Assembly: GCF_000420665.1 (NCBI RefSeq)
Contig: NZ_ATVJ01000002.1
Coordinates: 186,001 to 250,000, forward strand
Origin: Ponticaulis koreensis DSM 19734
Lineage (GTDB): Bacteria > Pseudomonadota > Alphaproteobacteria > Caulobacterales > Hyphomonadaceae
DNA length: 64,000 bases
Direction: 5' to 3'
The position numbers and the translations under genes are program-made. The notes below the pieces were generated by a model, which worked only from the letters and a program-made list of their open reading frames with translations, made no database searches and was not told the DNA's origin. Each line of letters starts with the position of its first letter. Within the stretch, counting starts at the first letter, position 1. Below are positions 29,233 to 38,816 of this stretch, one piece after another.

Positions 29233-30537
29233 ATGGAAAACAAGACGAAACCTAGCGGATCGGCCACACTCAATGTGGGAGATAAAACTCTCGAATTGCC
29301 TGTGCTGTCCGGATCCGTTGGACCAGATGTCATTGATGTGAAATCACTCTATGCCCAGACAGGCATGTTCACGCTTGACCCTGGCTTCACGTCTACAGCC
29401 AGCTGTGAATCCCAGATCACTTATATTGACGGTGACAATGGCGTTCTTCTGTATCGCGGTTACCCAATCGACCAACTGGCAGACAATTCAAGCTTCCTTG
29501 AAACCTGCTACCTTCTCCTAAACGGAGAACTCCCGAGCAAGGCTGAGCTCGACGATTACACTCACACGATCACGCATCACACCATGCTGCACACACAGCT
29601 GGATCGGTTCTTTGAAGGCTATCGCCGCGACGCTCACCCAATGGCTGTTATGGTGGGTACAGTTGGCGCTCTGTCTGCCTTCTACCACGACTCCACTGAC
29701 ATCAACGATCCGATGCAACGCATGATCGCGACACATCGCCTGATCGCGAAAATGCCGACGATCGCGGCGCGTGCTTACAAATACTCCGTAGGCCAGCCAT
29801 TCATCAGCCCACGCAATGATCTCAGCTATTCTGAAAACTTCCTGCGCATGTGTTTTGCTGTTCCTGCAGAAGATTATGAAGTGAACCCTGTGCTTGCAAA
29901 AGCTATGGATAAAATCTTCATCCTGCACGCCGACCACGAGCAAAACGCATCTACATCTACGGTCCGTCTCGCAGGCTCTTCAGGCGCGAACCCGTTTGCG
30001 TGTATTGCCGCTGGCATTGCATGCCTCTGGGGACCAAGCCATGGCGGTGCAAACGAAGCTGCACTCAATATGCTGCGTGAGATCGGCTCGGTTGATCGCA
30101 TTCCTGAGTTCGTTCGCCGCGCGAAAGACAAAAACGATCCGTTCCGCCTCATGGGCTTCGGTCACCGCGTTTACAAAAACTATGACCCACGTGCGAAAGT
30201 CATGCAGAAGACATGTCACGAAGTTCTGGACGAACTCGACAAACGTGACGAACCACTCCTGCAAGTTGCTATGGAACTGGAGAAGATCGCGCTTGAAGAC
30301 GAGTACTTCGTTGAAAAGAAGCTCTATCCGAACATCGACTTCTATTCCGGCATCACTCTGAACGCTCTCGGCTTCCCGGTCGAAATGTACACTGTTCTCT
30401 TCGCATTGGCGCGTACAGTTGGCTGGATTGCGCAGTGGGAAGAAATGACGACGGACCCGACACAGCGTATCGGCCGTCCACGTCAGATCTACACAGGCGC
30501 AACAGAACGCGATTACAAGCCAGTATCCCAGCGATAA
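29233..30537 (+). CDS. gltA: citrate synthase
   Basis: Entry enzyme of the TCA cycle, 434 residues, hexameric gram-negative type. The N-terminal beta domain ([36 protein letters not shown]) is typical. Catalytic residues lie in [41 protein letters not shown] and PNIDFYSG. I start at ATG 29233 because GAGGG is 7 bases upstream; the in-frame TTG at 29230 is the only alternative. It is followed by a strong intrinsic terminator. Confidence 0.97.
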   Translation: MENKTKPSGSATLNVGDKTLELPVLSGSVGPDVIDVKSLYAQTGMFTLDPGFTSTASCESQITYIDGDNGVLLYRGYPIDQLADNSSFLETCYLLLNGELPSKAELDDYTHTITHHTMLHTQLDRFFEGYRRDAHPMAVMVGTVGALSAFYHDSTDINDPMQRMIATHRLIAKMPTIAARAYKYSVGQPFISPRNDLSYSENFLRMCFAVPAEDYEVNPVLAKAMDKIFILHADHEQNASTSTVRLAGSSGANPFACIAAGIACLWGPSHGGANEAALNMLREIGSVDRIPEFVRRAKDKNDPFRLMGFGHRVYKNYDPRAKVMQKTCHEVLDELDKRDEPLLQVAMELEKIALEDEYFVEKKLYPNIDFYSGITLNALGFPVEMYTVLFALARTVGWIAQWEEMTTDPTQRIGRPRQIYTGATERDYKPVSQR

Positions 30538-30560
30538 TCCGCAGGGCATATTCAAACAGA

Positions 30561-30590
30561 AACGCTCCCCTTGTGGAGCGTTTTTTATTT
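30561..30590 (+). terminator. intrinsic terminator after gltA
   Basis: AACGCTCC (30561-30568) and GGAGCGTT (30575-30582) form a perfect 8-base stem with a 6-base loop, followed by TTTTATTT, 24 bases after the gltA stop. The T-run overlaps the convergent lpxB stop codon; the minus-strand tail is not T-rich enough to terminate lpxB efficiently. Confidence 0.88.
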
Positions 30591-31736
30591 CAGCAATTCA
30601 ATCAACGTATCAGCGGCTATCTCGGGAGCCGGTTTGCCGCCTAAGCCCATTCGCTCCAGCGCCTCAAATTGTTCGTGAATTTGATTTGCACGCTTCTGAT
30701 CATTCGTGAGGAGCTCGCCAGCAGCGTCAGACAGGTTTCTAGCGGTCAGCTGGTCCTGCAAGAATTCGGGGGCGACCTCCTTGTCAGCAGCAATATTGAA
30801 GAGCGTCGCGTAGTCGGGTTGATACAGAAACTTGTCGGCGAGGAACCAGGTCAACGGCCCCATACGATAAGCAACGACCATGGGACACCCTTGAGACGCC
30901 AGTTCAGTGGTGACGGTCCCTGAACAAGCAAGCGCCACGTCAGCTGCAGACATCAAGTCGGCTTTGGCTTTAACGTTAGTCTCGAAGTGCGTGTCACCTG
31001 GCCAGCTGAGATTTCCGCTACGAACAAGTTCTGCCACAGACTTGGACACCAACACTACCGGCTTCAGGTTACGTCTGAACCGCTCGACAAGCCGTGACGA
31101 GGCGTCCGCTAGCGTTGGGGCCGTCCTGGAAATTTCGGATTTTCTGCTACCAGGCAAGATCAACAACAAGCGTTGATCTTCAGCTAGTCCAAGCTGGCTC
31201 CGGTACTCCTCGCCGTCCCCCGCTTCAAGCCGATCCAATGCGGGATTTCCGATCACCGTGCATGGTAGGCCAAATGGCTCATAATACGGAACTTCCATGT
31301 CATGGATGCAGAGCAAGTGATCCACAAGTTTAGCCAGTGTCTTCGCGCGGCCTGGTCGCGTCGCCCACACTTGAGGGCCAACCAATTTAATCAGTTTGAT
31401 ATGTGGCGCCCGCTTCTTAAGCCTCTGTGCGACGCGCAACATAAATCCCCATGAGTCGACGAGCACAACGGCTTTAGGAGCGTTCTCTACTATGAAGTCG
31501 GCTGCAGCATTGGCTAGATTGACGACCTGAGGATAAACCTTCAGACCTTCGAACAATCCGAGAACTGAGAGCGGAGAAACATCCAACGGTGAAGACAAAT
31601 CAACAGAGTCGAGAGCACTACCCCCGATCGCCTTAATTTCTAAGTCCGGCAGTTTGTCTCGCAAAGACTGGATAACTGCGACAGAAAGATCATCGCCAGA
31701 TGGTTCCGCTGACACAAAGATCAGGTCACAGCTCAC
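30585..31736 (-). CDS. lpxB: lipid-A-disaccharide synthase
   Basis: Glycosyltransferase (383 residues) joining UDP-diacylglucosamine and lipid X. Family features: SAEPSGDDLSVAVI at the start (commonly AGEASGD), SWGFMLRVAQRLKK, GPQVWATRPGRAKTL, GNPALDRL, LPGSRKSEI, and CSGTVTTELASQGCPMVVAYRMGPLTW. It overlaps lpxI by 4 bases and is the last gene of the envelope operon, ending inside the gltA terminator region. Confidence 0.95.
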   Translation of the reverse strand: MSCDLIFVSAEPSGDDLSVAVIQSLRDKLPDLEIKAIGGSALDSVDLSSPLDVSPLSVLGLFEGLKVYPQVVNLANAAADFIVENAPKAVVLVDSWGFMLRVAQRLKKRAPHIKLIKLVGPQVWATRPGRAKTLAKLVDHLLCIHDMEVPYYEPFGLPCTVIGNPALDRLEAGDGEEYRSQLGLAEDQRLLLILPGSRKSEISRTAPTLADASSRLVERFRRNLKPVVLVSKSVAELVRSGNLSWPGDTHFETNVKAKADLMSAADVALACSGTVTTELASQGCPMVVAYRMGPLTWFLADKFLYQPDYATLFNIAADKEVAPEFLQDQLTARNLSDAAGELLTNDQKRANQIHEQFEALERMGLGGKPAPEIAADTLIELLK

Positions 31737-32575
31737 GGCCAGTCACCATTTTCACGCAGCGATACCAGCGATATGCCTACCGCGTCGGCAAGCGACTTCA
31801 GCTTCTCGACCTCAACCCAAAGCGCCGCATGCTCAACAGCTGCTATAACCTTTAATCCTGCTTCAGCCGCCTTAGAGACTGTAGACGGTCCGATCGTTGG
31901 CATATCAACACGCTTGTCCTGCATCGGTTTTGGTCGCTTTAGCAAAGCACCTTTGCGCTCATCTTCCGTTCCACGAATTTCTACGGGCAACCTTACGACG
32001 CGCCGCAGCATTTCGTCCGTTCCCTCTTGCGCTTCCACCGCAAGCACAAGACCACCACAAACTACTGCGCCCTGACCGATATCAAGATCGCCGATAGCGC
32101 CTGCGATCCGATAGGCTTCCTGAATATCAGCCTTTTCAGAGTCTGTAACAGCCACGCTATTCAACACACCCGCAGGCTGTGTGAGGCCATCCAACAATTC
32201 GTGCGCGCCAATAACTTTAAATCCCTCCGATTCAAAGATAGCGACAATCGAATTCAGGAGTGCATCATCGCCGCGCCGTGCCGCTGATATAATTTTCGGA
32301 AGCAGCGATACGCCTTTTAAGTCCGGCTTCAGAGACGAAAAATCCGGTCGTTTGACGTTTCCTATAAACGATACGGTTTCACAGCCCTTGGCGCGAAGCG
32401 TGGATAAGACTTTGCCGATCTCCGCGATTCCACAGATCTCATGATCAAAGCCCCGGACCCAGTCGCTCTCGAACCCTTTGAGAACGATAATGAAAGGTGC
32501 ATTCCCGGCATCTTTATGGTGCTCGGCTATCATGCGAGGCACATCGCCCTGCCCCGCGACAAGTGCTAGAGACAT
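31733..32575 (-). CDS. lpxI: UDP-2,3-diacylglucosamine pyrophosphatase LpxI
   Basis: 280-residue LpxI (DUF1009) enzyme that hydrolyses UDP-2,3-diacylglucosamine to lipid X; it replaces LpxH in many Alphaproteobacteria and was defined in Caulobacter. Visible features are LALVAGQGDVPRMIAEH at the start, RPDFSSLKPDL, GDLDIGQGAVVCGGLVLAVEAQEGTDEML and the C-terminal VDMPTIGPSTVSKAAEAGL. GGAG precedes the ATG. Position between lpxA and lpxB supports the assignment. Confidence 0.94.
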   Translation of the reverse strand: MSLALVAGQGDVPRMIAEHHKDAGNAPFIIVLKGFESDWVRGFDHEICGIAEIGKVLSTLRAKGCETVSFIGNVKRPDFSSLKPDLKGVSLLPKIISAARRGDDALLNSIVAIFESEGFKVIGAHELLDGLTQPAGVLNSVAVTDSEKADIQEAYRIAGAIGDLDIGQGAVVCGGLVLAVEAQEGTDEMLRRVVRLPVEIRGTEDERKGALLKRPKPMQDKRVDMPTIGPSTVSKAAEAGLKVIAAVEHAALWVEVEKLKSLADAVGISLVSLRENGDWP

Positions 32576-32584
32576 GACCTCTCC

Positions 32585-33373
32585 TTACGCAGCACAGAGC
32601 TTTCTGCCAGAGCGAGGATGCTCCACAAAATCCACGATCTTTAAGGCAGCCTCCTCACCAGCGAATTTTTCCCTGACAGTTGAAAGACGCTCTTTGAACG
32701 TGCCTTCGTCCCCGAGGAATAAATAATGGTAAACCTGTCGGATCGATTTAAGGTCCGCACGAGAGAAACCACGACGTGTCAGTCCTATGGCATTCAGTGT
32801 CGCCAGCTTCGATTCAGTACCCTCAGCAACAGCGTACGGAATGACATCACCAGTCAGCATACAACCCGCGGCGATGAAGGCGTGATCGCCAACCCAGGAA
32901 TTCTGATGGATAGCGGCACCCCCGCCCATCCAGACCTGATCTCCCAGACGCGCATGGCCGCCGACCATTGAATTTGGAGCAAGAACGCATTTACTGCCGA
33001 GCTGAGCATCATGACCGATGTGAGAATTGACCATTAAGAAGCAATCTTCACCAAGGCGTGTTGCATCTCCTGTGCCCGGCGTTGCACCGTGTACAGTGAC
33101 ATTCTCTCTAAGCACGGTACCCGCACCAATAACACATCGGTACACATCGTCCTTCACGCCCAAAATCTGAGGCTTCATTCCAACAGTAACAGATGGATAA
33201 AGTTCGCAGCCCGCATGAATTTCAGTATCGCCCTCAACGACTACAAATGAGTGAAGAGATACATTCTCATGAATTTTGGCATGAGGACCGACGGTGCAGT
33301 ATGGCCCGATGCGCGCACTTTCGTGGATCCGTGCACCATCCGCAATAATGGCGGTTTCATGGATGTCAGCCAT
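32585..33373 (-). CDS. lpxA: UDP-GlcNAc acyltransferase LpxA
   Basis: First committed step of lipid A synthesis, 262 residues. The left-handed beta-helix hexapeptide repeats fill residues 1-190 (IHETAIIADGARIHESARIGPYCTVG pattern). The catalytic histidine lies in NSHIGHDAQLG; AAIHQNSWVGDHAFIAAG follows. The C-terminal helical part has GLTRRGFSRADLKSIRQVYHYLF. It starts 5 bases after the lpxD stop, so no fabZ intervenes as it does in most relatives. AGGA lies 9 bases before the ATG. Confidence 0.95.
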   Translation of the reverse strand: MADIHETAIIADGARIHESARIGPYCTVGPHAKIHENVSLHSFVVVEGDTEIHAGCELYPSVTVGMKPQILGVKDDVYRCVIGAGTVLRENVTVHGATPGTGDATRLGEDCFLMVNSHIGHDAQLGSKCVLAPNSMVGGHARLGDQVWMGGGAAIHQNSWVGDHAFIAAGCMLTGDVIPYAVAEGTESKLATLNAIGLTRRGFSRADLKSIRQVYHYLFLGDEGTFKERLSTVREKFAGEEAALKIVDFVEHPRSGRKLCAA

Positions 33374-33378
33374 CGCGG

Positions 33379-34389
33379 CTAGTCCTTTTTGCTTTTCTTT
33401 TTAGCGTTGAGGCTAAGCCAGGCGACTTCACGCCAAAACTGTTTAATCGGCTGCGCTGGAGCTCCGCCCCAGATTTCACCAGCCGGTACAGATTTGAGCA
33501 CTGCCGAATTCGCTGCAAGCTTTGCGTGATCTCCGATAGTGACATGATCACTCAAGCCAACACGCCCGCCCATTTGCACCCAATCACCTATTTTAACAGA
33601 CCCTGACACCCCGCCAAAGGCTGCCATTAAGCTGTTTCGCCCCATATGAACATTGTGACCGATATGAACAAGATTATCGAGTTTGCTGTTTTCGCCGACT
33701 ACGGTGTCGTCAAACGCACCGCGATCAATACATACGTTGGAACCAATCCCAACACGGTCCTGGATTACCACACGACCAAAATGGGGAATCGCGCTTAAGC
33801 CCTGATCGTCTGGAAACAGGCCAAAGCCCGATCCGCCCAATACTGCATTGGATTTGATGGTGACGTCGTTTCCGATAAGCGCTGCCTCGATCACGACATT
33901 TGCGCCTATGTTACAGTCGCGTCCGATACGCACACCAGGGCCTACAATCGTATAGGGACCGATTTCAGTTCCTTCACCAATCTCAGCGCCGTCACTTATA
34001 ATCGCGGTAGGATGAAGGCGGGCATCATCAGTTATACTGGGAGCGCCCAGCCCCGATCCTGTGTCCATGATGGTACGCTGCCTCAGGAAGGCATTTGCCG
34101 CCTGAACAAAGGCTTTGTGCGGGTTTTTCACCAATATGAGCGTAAGCGTCGATGGTAACGCGTCAGCGAGTTTTTCGGTCGTGATGCAGGCGCCATAGAG
34201 ATCATTCTGCTCTGGAGCTTCGACCTTACCAGACGCAAAAAAAGATAAAACTCCGGCTGTCGCTTTGTCAGCCGGAGCGATAGTGATGAGTTCCTGATCT
34301 CCATCACCGCGGATTTCACCGCTCGTGAGGGCCGCAACATCAGCTACGGTTAGCTCCCTCAGCGTGTGATAAAAACGCAGGTCGTGCAT
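33379..34389 (-). CDS. lpxD: UDP-3-O-acylglucosamine N-acyltransferase LpxD
   Basis: Third lipid A step, 336 residues. An N-terminal uridine-binding domain (about 1-110) precedes hexapeptide repeats (VGPGVRIGRDCNIGANVVIEAALIGNDVTI). The catalytic histidine is in LVHIGHNVHMG, and GGVSGSVKIGDWVQMGGRVGLSDHVTIGD follows. The C-terminal end is lysine-rich. It is 14 bases after skp and 5 bases before lpxA. Confidence 0.95.
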   Translation of the reverse strand: MHDLRFYHTLRELTVADVAALTSGEIRGDGDQELITIAPADKATAGVLSFFASGKVEAPEQNDLYGACITTEKLADALPSTLTLILVKNPHKAFVQAANAFLRQRTIMDTGSGLGAPSITDDARLHPTAIISDGAEIGEGTEIGPYTIVGPGVRIGRDCNIGANVVIEAALIGNDVTIKSNAVLGGSGFGLFPDDQGLSAIPHFGRVVIQDRVGIGSNVCIDRGAFDDTVVGENSKLDNLVHIGHNVHMGRNSLMAAFGGVSGSVKIGDWVQMGGRVGLSDHVTIGDHAKLAANSAVLKSVPAGEIWGGAPAQPIKQFWREVAWLSLNAKKKSKKD

Positions 34390-34403
34390 CTGATGTTGTC
34401 AGC

Positions 34404-34994
34404 CTATTGCGCTGGCGCTGCGGATTGATCTGGCAGCGTTACGCGTGTCACCGGAATGGTTGGCGACGTACGGTTTAGTTCTTCAATCACAGCATCTGTA
34501 ATATCAGCGTTCGGTGAAACCTGATAAACACCCTGACCATTCAAAACGATATCGGCGTTTCGGGTAGTTCGTATGCTTTCTACTGCCGCACGCATGCGTT
34601 CACCCAAAATTTGAAGGGCTTGAGCTTCTGTTTGCTGCAATTCCTGAGAACGACGTTCTGTGGTCGCCATGTGTTGCTGTAAACGACGAGAATAAGACTG
34701 TACTTGCTGAAGGAGAGCCGGATTAGCTTCTACCTGTTCACGCGACAGACCGGCCGTCTGTGAGTCAAGAGAGTCACGTTCAGTCTGCAGTGCTTGTTGT
34801 TGCGGCGCGAGTTCAGCCTGCATAGCCGAACCAATTTGTTCAACCTTACTATAAAGGTCTTGTCCTCCAGCGCTGTCGCGAACAACACGAGCCGGATCAA
34901 GAACAAGCACAGTTTGTGCTGAAGCCAGAGGAGCAATAACGGCGACCGCAATCGCAACACCGAAAGCTTTCATAGCCGATTTGAGTTTAAACAT
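34404..34994 (-). CDS. skp: Skp/OmpH-family periplasmic chaperone
   Basis: 196-residue exported chaperone for outer-membrane proteins. A signal peptide (AFGVAIAVAVIAPLASAQ, cleavage near 26) is followed by VLVLDPARVVRDS. The long coiled-coil arms are rich in Gln, Glu and Arg (about 55-140), and the C-terminal part returns to the trimer body with ADIVLNGQGVYQVSPNADITDAVIEELN. It sits between bamA and lpxD, the classic context, and delivers clients to BamA. Confidence 0.9.
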   Translation of the reverse strand: MFKLKSAMKAFGVAIAVAVIAPLASAQTVLVLDPARVVRDSAGGQDLYSKVEQIGSAMQAELAPQQQALQTERDSLDSQTAGLSREQVEANPALLQQVQSYSRRLQQHMATTERRSQELQQTEAQALQILGERMRAAVESIRTTRNADIVLNGQGVYQVSPNADITDAVIEELNRTSPTIPVTRVTLPDQSAAPAQ

Positions 34995-35014
34995 GAACTA
35001 AAACCTTTTTATTC

Positions 35015-37558
35015 TTAGAACTGAGTAGATGTGCTGAAGCGGAATGTTTCCGTGCGGTCATACTCCTCACTTGCTAGTATCTGGGAGAAGTCGAACCGGA
35101 TTGGTCCGAAAGGAGAATCCCAGAAAACGCTGAGCCCCGCAGCTGCCCTGAGCGATGTTTCATCCTCTGTACGAAGAATCTGGTAGCCTGTTACGTCACC
35201 ATTTACATCGGTTACCTCAAACACCTGCTCCTGGGTACGGTCAGCTTCATCGAGCAGACCTACAGTGCCGAATTCAGTGAAGAGAGACGTACGTATGCCA
35301 TATTCCTCAGGAAGAAAATTCGGGACGGCGAGTTCGAGCGTACCAATCGCATAGACTTTACCACCAAGTGAACTCTGATTGCTCGCGCGACGGATGTTTG
35401 TCACATTACCCGCTGTGTCCATATCGATAATGACATCCCGGGGACCAAGACCCGCAACATCAAAACCACGGAATGTATTACCACCACGGAAAAAGCGATT
35501 ATTGATCCGAAGATCGTCATCATTAAATGCGGTAACATAGCCACCACTAAAGCGTAGTGATGCAATAATGTCTCTCCAGATACCACGATAGAAAGTAGCG
35601 ACACCTTCTGTTTTTACATAGAAAACGTCACCACCAAAACCCGCTACTTCTTGGCTAAATCCAAGATCGAAGCCTCGAGTTGGACGTATCGGATCATTGC
35701 GGCGATCCCAGCTGAAGCTATAGCCGACAATAGAAGACAAATCAGTACGTTCCTGACGACAAAGTGACGTACGATCAAGGTTCGCCAGGTCACACTGGTC
35801 GACGATCTGGCCTCCATTAGGAATATTATCGGGGATAGGCTCTACCGAAACAATAAAGAATGGGAAGTTTGGATCACGAACAATCCGGCCGTTCCCATCG
35901 ATCACAATATCCCGATCACGAATTTGCACATCGTCCTGACGCAAAGTATAGCGCAGATTCATGTTCATACGATCCGTCAACGGAAAACCGATACGGCCGC
36001 TACCACCGATTGTCTGTGTTTCGTAGTCAGCAATGTCAAGAAAATCTGTACGAGTCGAGAAAATATCCAGACCGGCAACGAGATCACGGTCGAGGAAACG
36101 CGGCTCCGTAAATCTCAAATCAATAGTTTGCTGACGTGAGCTTGTCTGTATCCGACTGGCAATATACTGACCACGACCACGCCAGTTTCGTTCTGTAAAG
36201 TTAAGATCGAGCAAGAAAGAATCAACAGAAGAGAAACCTGCGGCGAAGGAAACTTCACCTGTTGGCCCCTCGGTTACACGCACATCAACCTCTGTTCGGT
36301 CAGGGAGTGAACCCGGGTTTTCTTCTATTTCGACATCCTCAAAGAAGCCTAGACGACGGATTCTGTTACGAGACTGGTCTATCAGTACCCGGTTGAAGGC
36401 ATCACCCTCGGAAATACGCATTTCGCGACGAATAACCCGGTCGAGCGTACGTGTGTTGCCTACGATATTGATCCGCTCAATGTAGACGCGCGGACCTTCA
36501 TCGATGGCGAAAACGATGTTCACTTTACGTGTTTCCGGGTCGCGTTCGATACGCGGGCGGACGTCTACAAAGGCGTAACCGGCAATACCTGCGGCGAAGG
36601 TCAGGGAATCCACCGTGTCTTCGATCAGATCGCCTCGGAACAGCGTACCTTCGCGGATTGGAATAATCGCTTCCAACGTGTCGGAATTCAGTTTGTCGAG
36701 CGCGGTTTCAACCGTGATCTCACCGAAGTCGTACTGCTCACCCTCATCGATTGTGAAAGTGATATAGAAGTCTTCCTGATCAGGTGTCAGTTCAGCAACG
36801 GCAGAAACAACCCGGAAATCTGCGTAACCCTGGTTCGCATAGAACTGACGGAGAAGCTCGCGGTCATACTCGAGGCGGTCAGGATCATAGTTGTCATTGG
36901 AACTAAAGAAGCGCCAGAAACGCGACTGACGCGTTACAATCTCGCTCCGGAGACGACGGTCTGAATAAACTTCGTTGCCAATAAAGTTGATCGAACGTAC
37001 GCCCGTCACCGGACCTTCTGTGATTTCGAAAATTAGATCTACGCGGTTTTGATCGAGAGGCACATACTGCGGCGTTACATCTACGGAAAATCGACCGGAC
37101 CGGCGATAAACTTCCAGAATACGTTGAACGTCTGCCTGAACACGCGCCGCTGTAAAGACGCCACGAGGTGCTGCCTGAATCTCTTCGCTCAGCTTTTCAT
37201 CATCGTGGGCGCGGTTACCCTCGAAAATCACCTGATTTATGATCGGATTCTCTACGACCTGAACAACCAGATTGTCGCCATCGCGCGCGATAATAACGTC
37301 AGCAAAGAGACCGGTTTCGAACAGCGTTTTCAAAGACAGGTCAACACGTTCCGGATCAAACGGCTGGCCCGGTTCCAGAAGCAAATACGACTCAACCGTG
37401 CGCGCTTCGATACGCTCGTTGCCCTGAACGATCACACGGCGGATCAAGTCGGAACTTGCCGCCTGAGCATGCGCTTCCGGCGCTAGCAGACCACCAGAAA
37501 CGGTCGCACCAGCGATAATGGAAGAGAGCGCTACTGCGCTGGCTAAAAATGACCGCAT
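35015..37558 (-). CDS. bamA: BamA outer-membrane protein assembly factor
   Basis: 847-residue Omp85 insertase. A signal peptide (cleavage after EAHAQA, about 33) precedes five POTRA repeats (about 38-440; IRRVIVQGNERIEARTVESYL begins the first). A 16-strand barrel domain ends in the outer-membrane signature FRFSTSTQF with a terminal phenylalanine. The barrel contains the conserved FRGGNTFRGFDVAGLGPRD segment, the (V/I)RG(F/Y)-type loop. It lies between rseP and skp, all envelope-assembly genes. Confidence 0.96.
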   Translation of the reverse strand: MRSFLASAVALSSIIAGATVSGGLLAPEAHAQAASSDLIRRVIVQGNERIEARTVESYLLLEPGQPFDPERVDLSLKTLFETGLFADVIIARDGDNLVVQVVENPIINQVIFEGNRAHDDEKLSEEIQAAPRGVFTAARVQADVQRILEVYRRSGRFSVDVTPQYVPLDQNRVDLIFEITEGPVTGVRSINFIGNEVYSDRRLRSEIVTRQSRFWRFFSSNDNYDPDRLEYDRELLRQFYANQGYADFRVVSAVAELTPDQEDFYITFTIDEGEQYDFGEITVETALDKLNSDTLEAIIPIREGTLFRGDLIEDTVDSLTFAAGIAGYAFVDVRPRIERDPETRKVNIVFAIDEGPRVYIERINIVGNTRTLDRVIRREMRISEGDAFNRVLIDQSRNRIRRLGFFEDVEIEENPGSLPDRTEVDVRVTEGPTGEVSFAAGFSSVDSFLLDLNFTERNWRGRGQYIASRIQTSSRQQTIDLRFTEPRFLDRDLVAGLDIFSTRTDFLDIADYETQTIGGSGRIGFPLTDRMNMNLRYTLRQDDVQIRDRDIVIDGNGRIVRDPNFPFFIVSVEPIPDNIPNGGQIVDQCDLANLDRTSLCRQERTDLSSIVGYSFSWDRRNDPIRPTRGFDLGFSQEVAGFGGDVFYVKTEGVATFYRGIWRDIIASLRFSGGYVTAFNDDDLRINNRFFRGGNTFRGFDVAGLGPRDVIIDMDTAGNVTNIRRASNQSSLGGKVYAIGTLELAVPNFLPEEYGIRTSLFTEFGTVGLLDEADRTQEQVFEVTDVNGDVTGYQILRTEDETSLRAAAGLSVFWDSPFGPIRFDFSQILASEEYDRTETFRFSTSTQF

Positions 37559-37602
37559 GACTTACCCGTTCCTATCAAATCAACATGCCCCGAGAGTACA
37601 AA

Positions 37603-38796
37603 CTACAACCCGCGGAAAACCTCAAGAAGTCCAGCCTCTTCAAAATCACCAAGAGTGATGAAAATTGCCAATGCGGCAAGAAATAAGAGAGTCACGAACT
37701 TTGACTTCAGCAGTAGCTCTTCTGAGAGCCCTTTCCCAGTTACGGCTTCGTAAGTGTTGATGACCACCACACCACCATCGAGAATCGGTAGCGGCAGAAG
37801 GTTAAAGAAGCCAACCGCTACAGAAATGAATGCAATGAGCTGCAGGTTACTCATCAACAGCATGTAGAGCCGCGTACCCAGACCGACCTGTTCGGCTTCA
37901 AGCGTTGTTCGCGCCATGTTTCCAGCGACGCTTGCAATACCTACCGGACCTGACAATTGCTGCAGCGATTCCCGTCCGGTGATGATGCGCCCAAGCATAT
38001 TCACGGACGAGCTGATCGTTGAAAACGTTTCGGACACACCATAGCCGACTGCTGCGACGGGGTTGAGGTGGTTTCGATCAACGATCTGTCGCGCAAGCTC
38101 TACACCGATATATCCAGTACGTTCGGTAATCCCGAGTTCGTTCTGCTGCGTTTCACGTCTCGGCGTCAGTGTAATGTGAACAGTTTCCAAACCTCGGAGC
38201 ACTTCAATGTCCACTTCATCGTTCGCAGACATTTTTATCTCTTCGAGGATGACCTTCTGACGATCTGCCGCACGCCCATTCACAACAACAAAGATATCGC
38301 CCGGCTGGAGACCGGCCTCTTCGGCCACTGAATCTTCAAAAACTGAATGAACTGAAAGGCGCTGAACCGGGTCACCCAAAACCATTCCGATGACGGCAAA
38401 AATACCGATAGCCAGAATGAAATTGGCAAAAGGCCCTGCGAGCGCAACGATAATTCGTGCGCCTGCGCTCAAATCAGTAAAGAGCCGACCCTTGGGCTGT
38501 TTTTCAGGAGGCAAGTTTCGGCCATCGCTCTCCACGTCTCCGCCATTCTCAATCAGACCATCCTCTGCAACGAAATTCACAAAACCACCAAGTGGCAGCC
38601 AGTTAAGGCGCCAACGTGTATTGTTCTTGTCGGTTTTTTCGTAAACTGATTTCCCAAAGCCCATGGAGAAGGATTCAACAGCTGCGCCGAAATATCTGCC
38701 GGCCCAGTAATGGCCGAGCTCATGGATCACGATCACAATTGAGATCACGATCACAAACATCACAGGATAGAGAAGGCTTTGAAGCAAAAGCGACAT
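37603..38796 (-). CDS. rseP: RseP-type site-2 intramembrane metalloprotease
   Basis: 397-residue S2P protease that cleaves anti-sigma factors and signal-peptide remnants within the membrane. The zinc motif HELGH is at residues 25-29 in the first helix. A PDZ domain lies around 130-215 (DSVAEEAGLQPGDIFVVVNGR). The second active-site motif reads NLLPLPILDGGVVVI, keeping the LDG aspartate, but the residue after LDGG is valine rather than the common histidine. It lies between dxr and bamA as in most Proteobacteria. Confidence 0.94.
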   Translation of the reverse strand: MSLLLQSLLYPVMFVIVISIVIVIHELGHYWAGRYFGAAVESFSMGFGKSVYEKTDKNNTRWRLNWLPLGGFVNFVAEDGLIENGGDVESDGRNLPPEKQPKGRLFTDLSAGARIIVALAGPFANFILAIGIFAVIGMVLGDPVQRLSVHSVFEDSVAEEAGLQPGDIFVVVNGRAADRQKVILEEIKMSANDEVDIEVLRGLETVHITLTPRRETQQNELGITERTGYIGVELARQIVDRNHLNPVAAVGYGVSETFSTISSSVNMLGRIITGRESLQQLSGPVGIASVAGNMARTTLEAEQVGLGTRLYMLLMSNLQLIAFISVAVGFFNLLPLPILDGGVVVINTYEAVTGKGLSEELLLKSKFVTLLFLAALAIFITLGDFEEAGLLEVFRGL

Positions 38797-38816
38797 AAAG
38801 TGATCGATTTCCCGTT

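Noticed and set aside
33366-33551. Small minus-strand frame at the lpxD/lpxA junction considered as a fabZ remnant
   Set aside because: Its translation has no FabZ signature and lies in another frame of the conserved lpxD 3' end.
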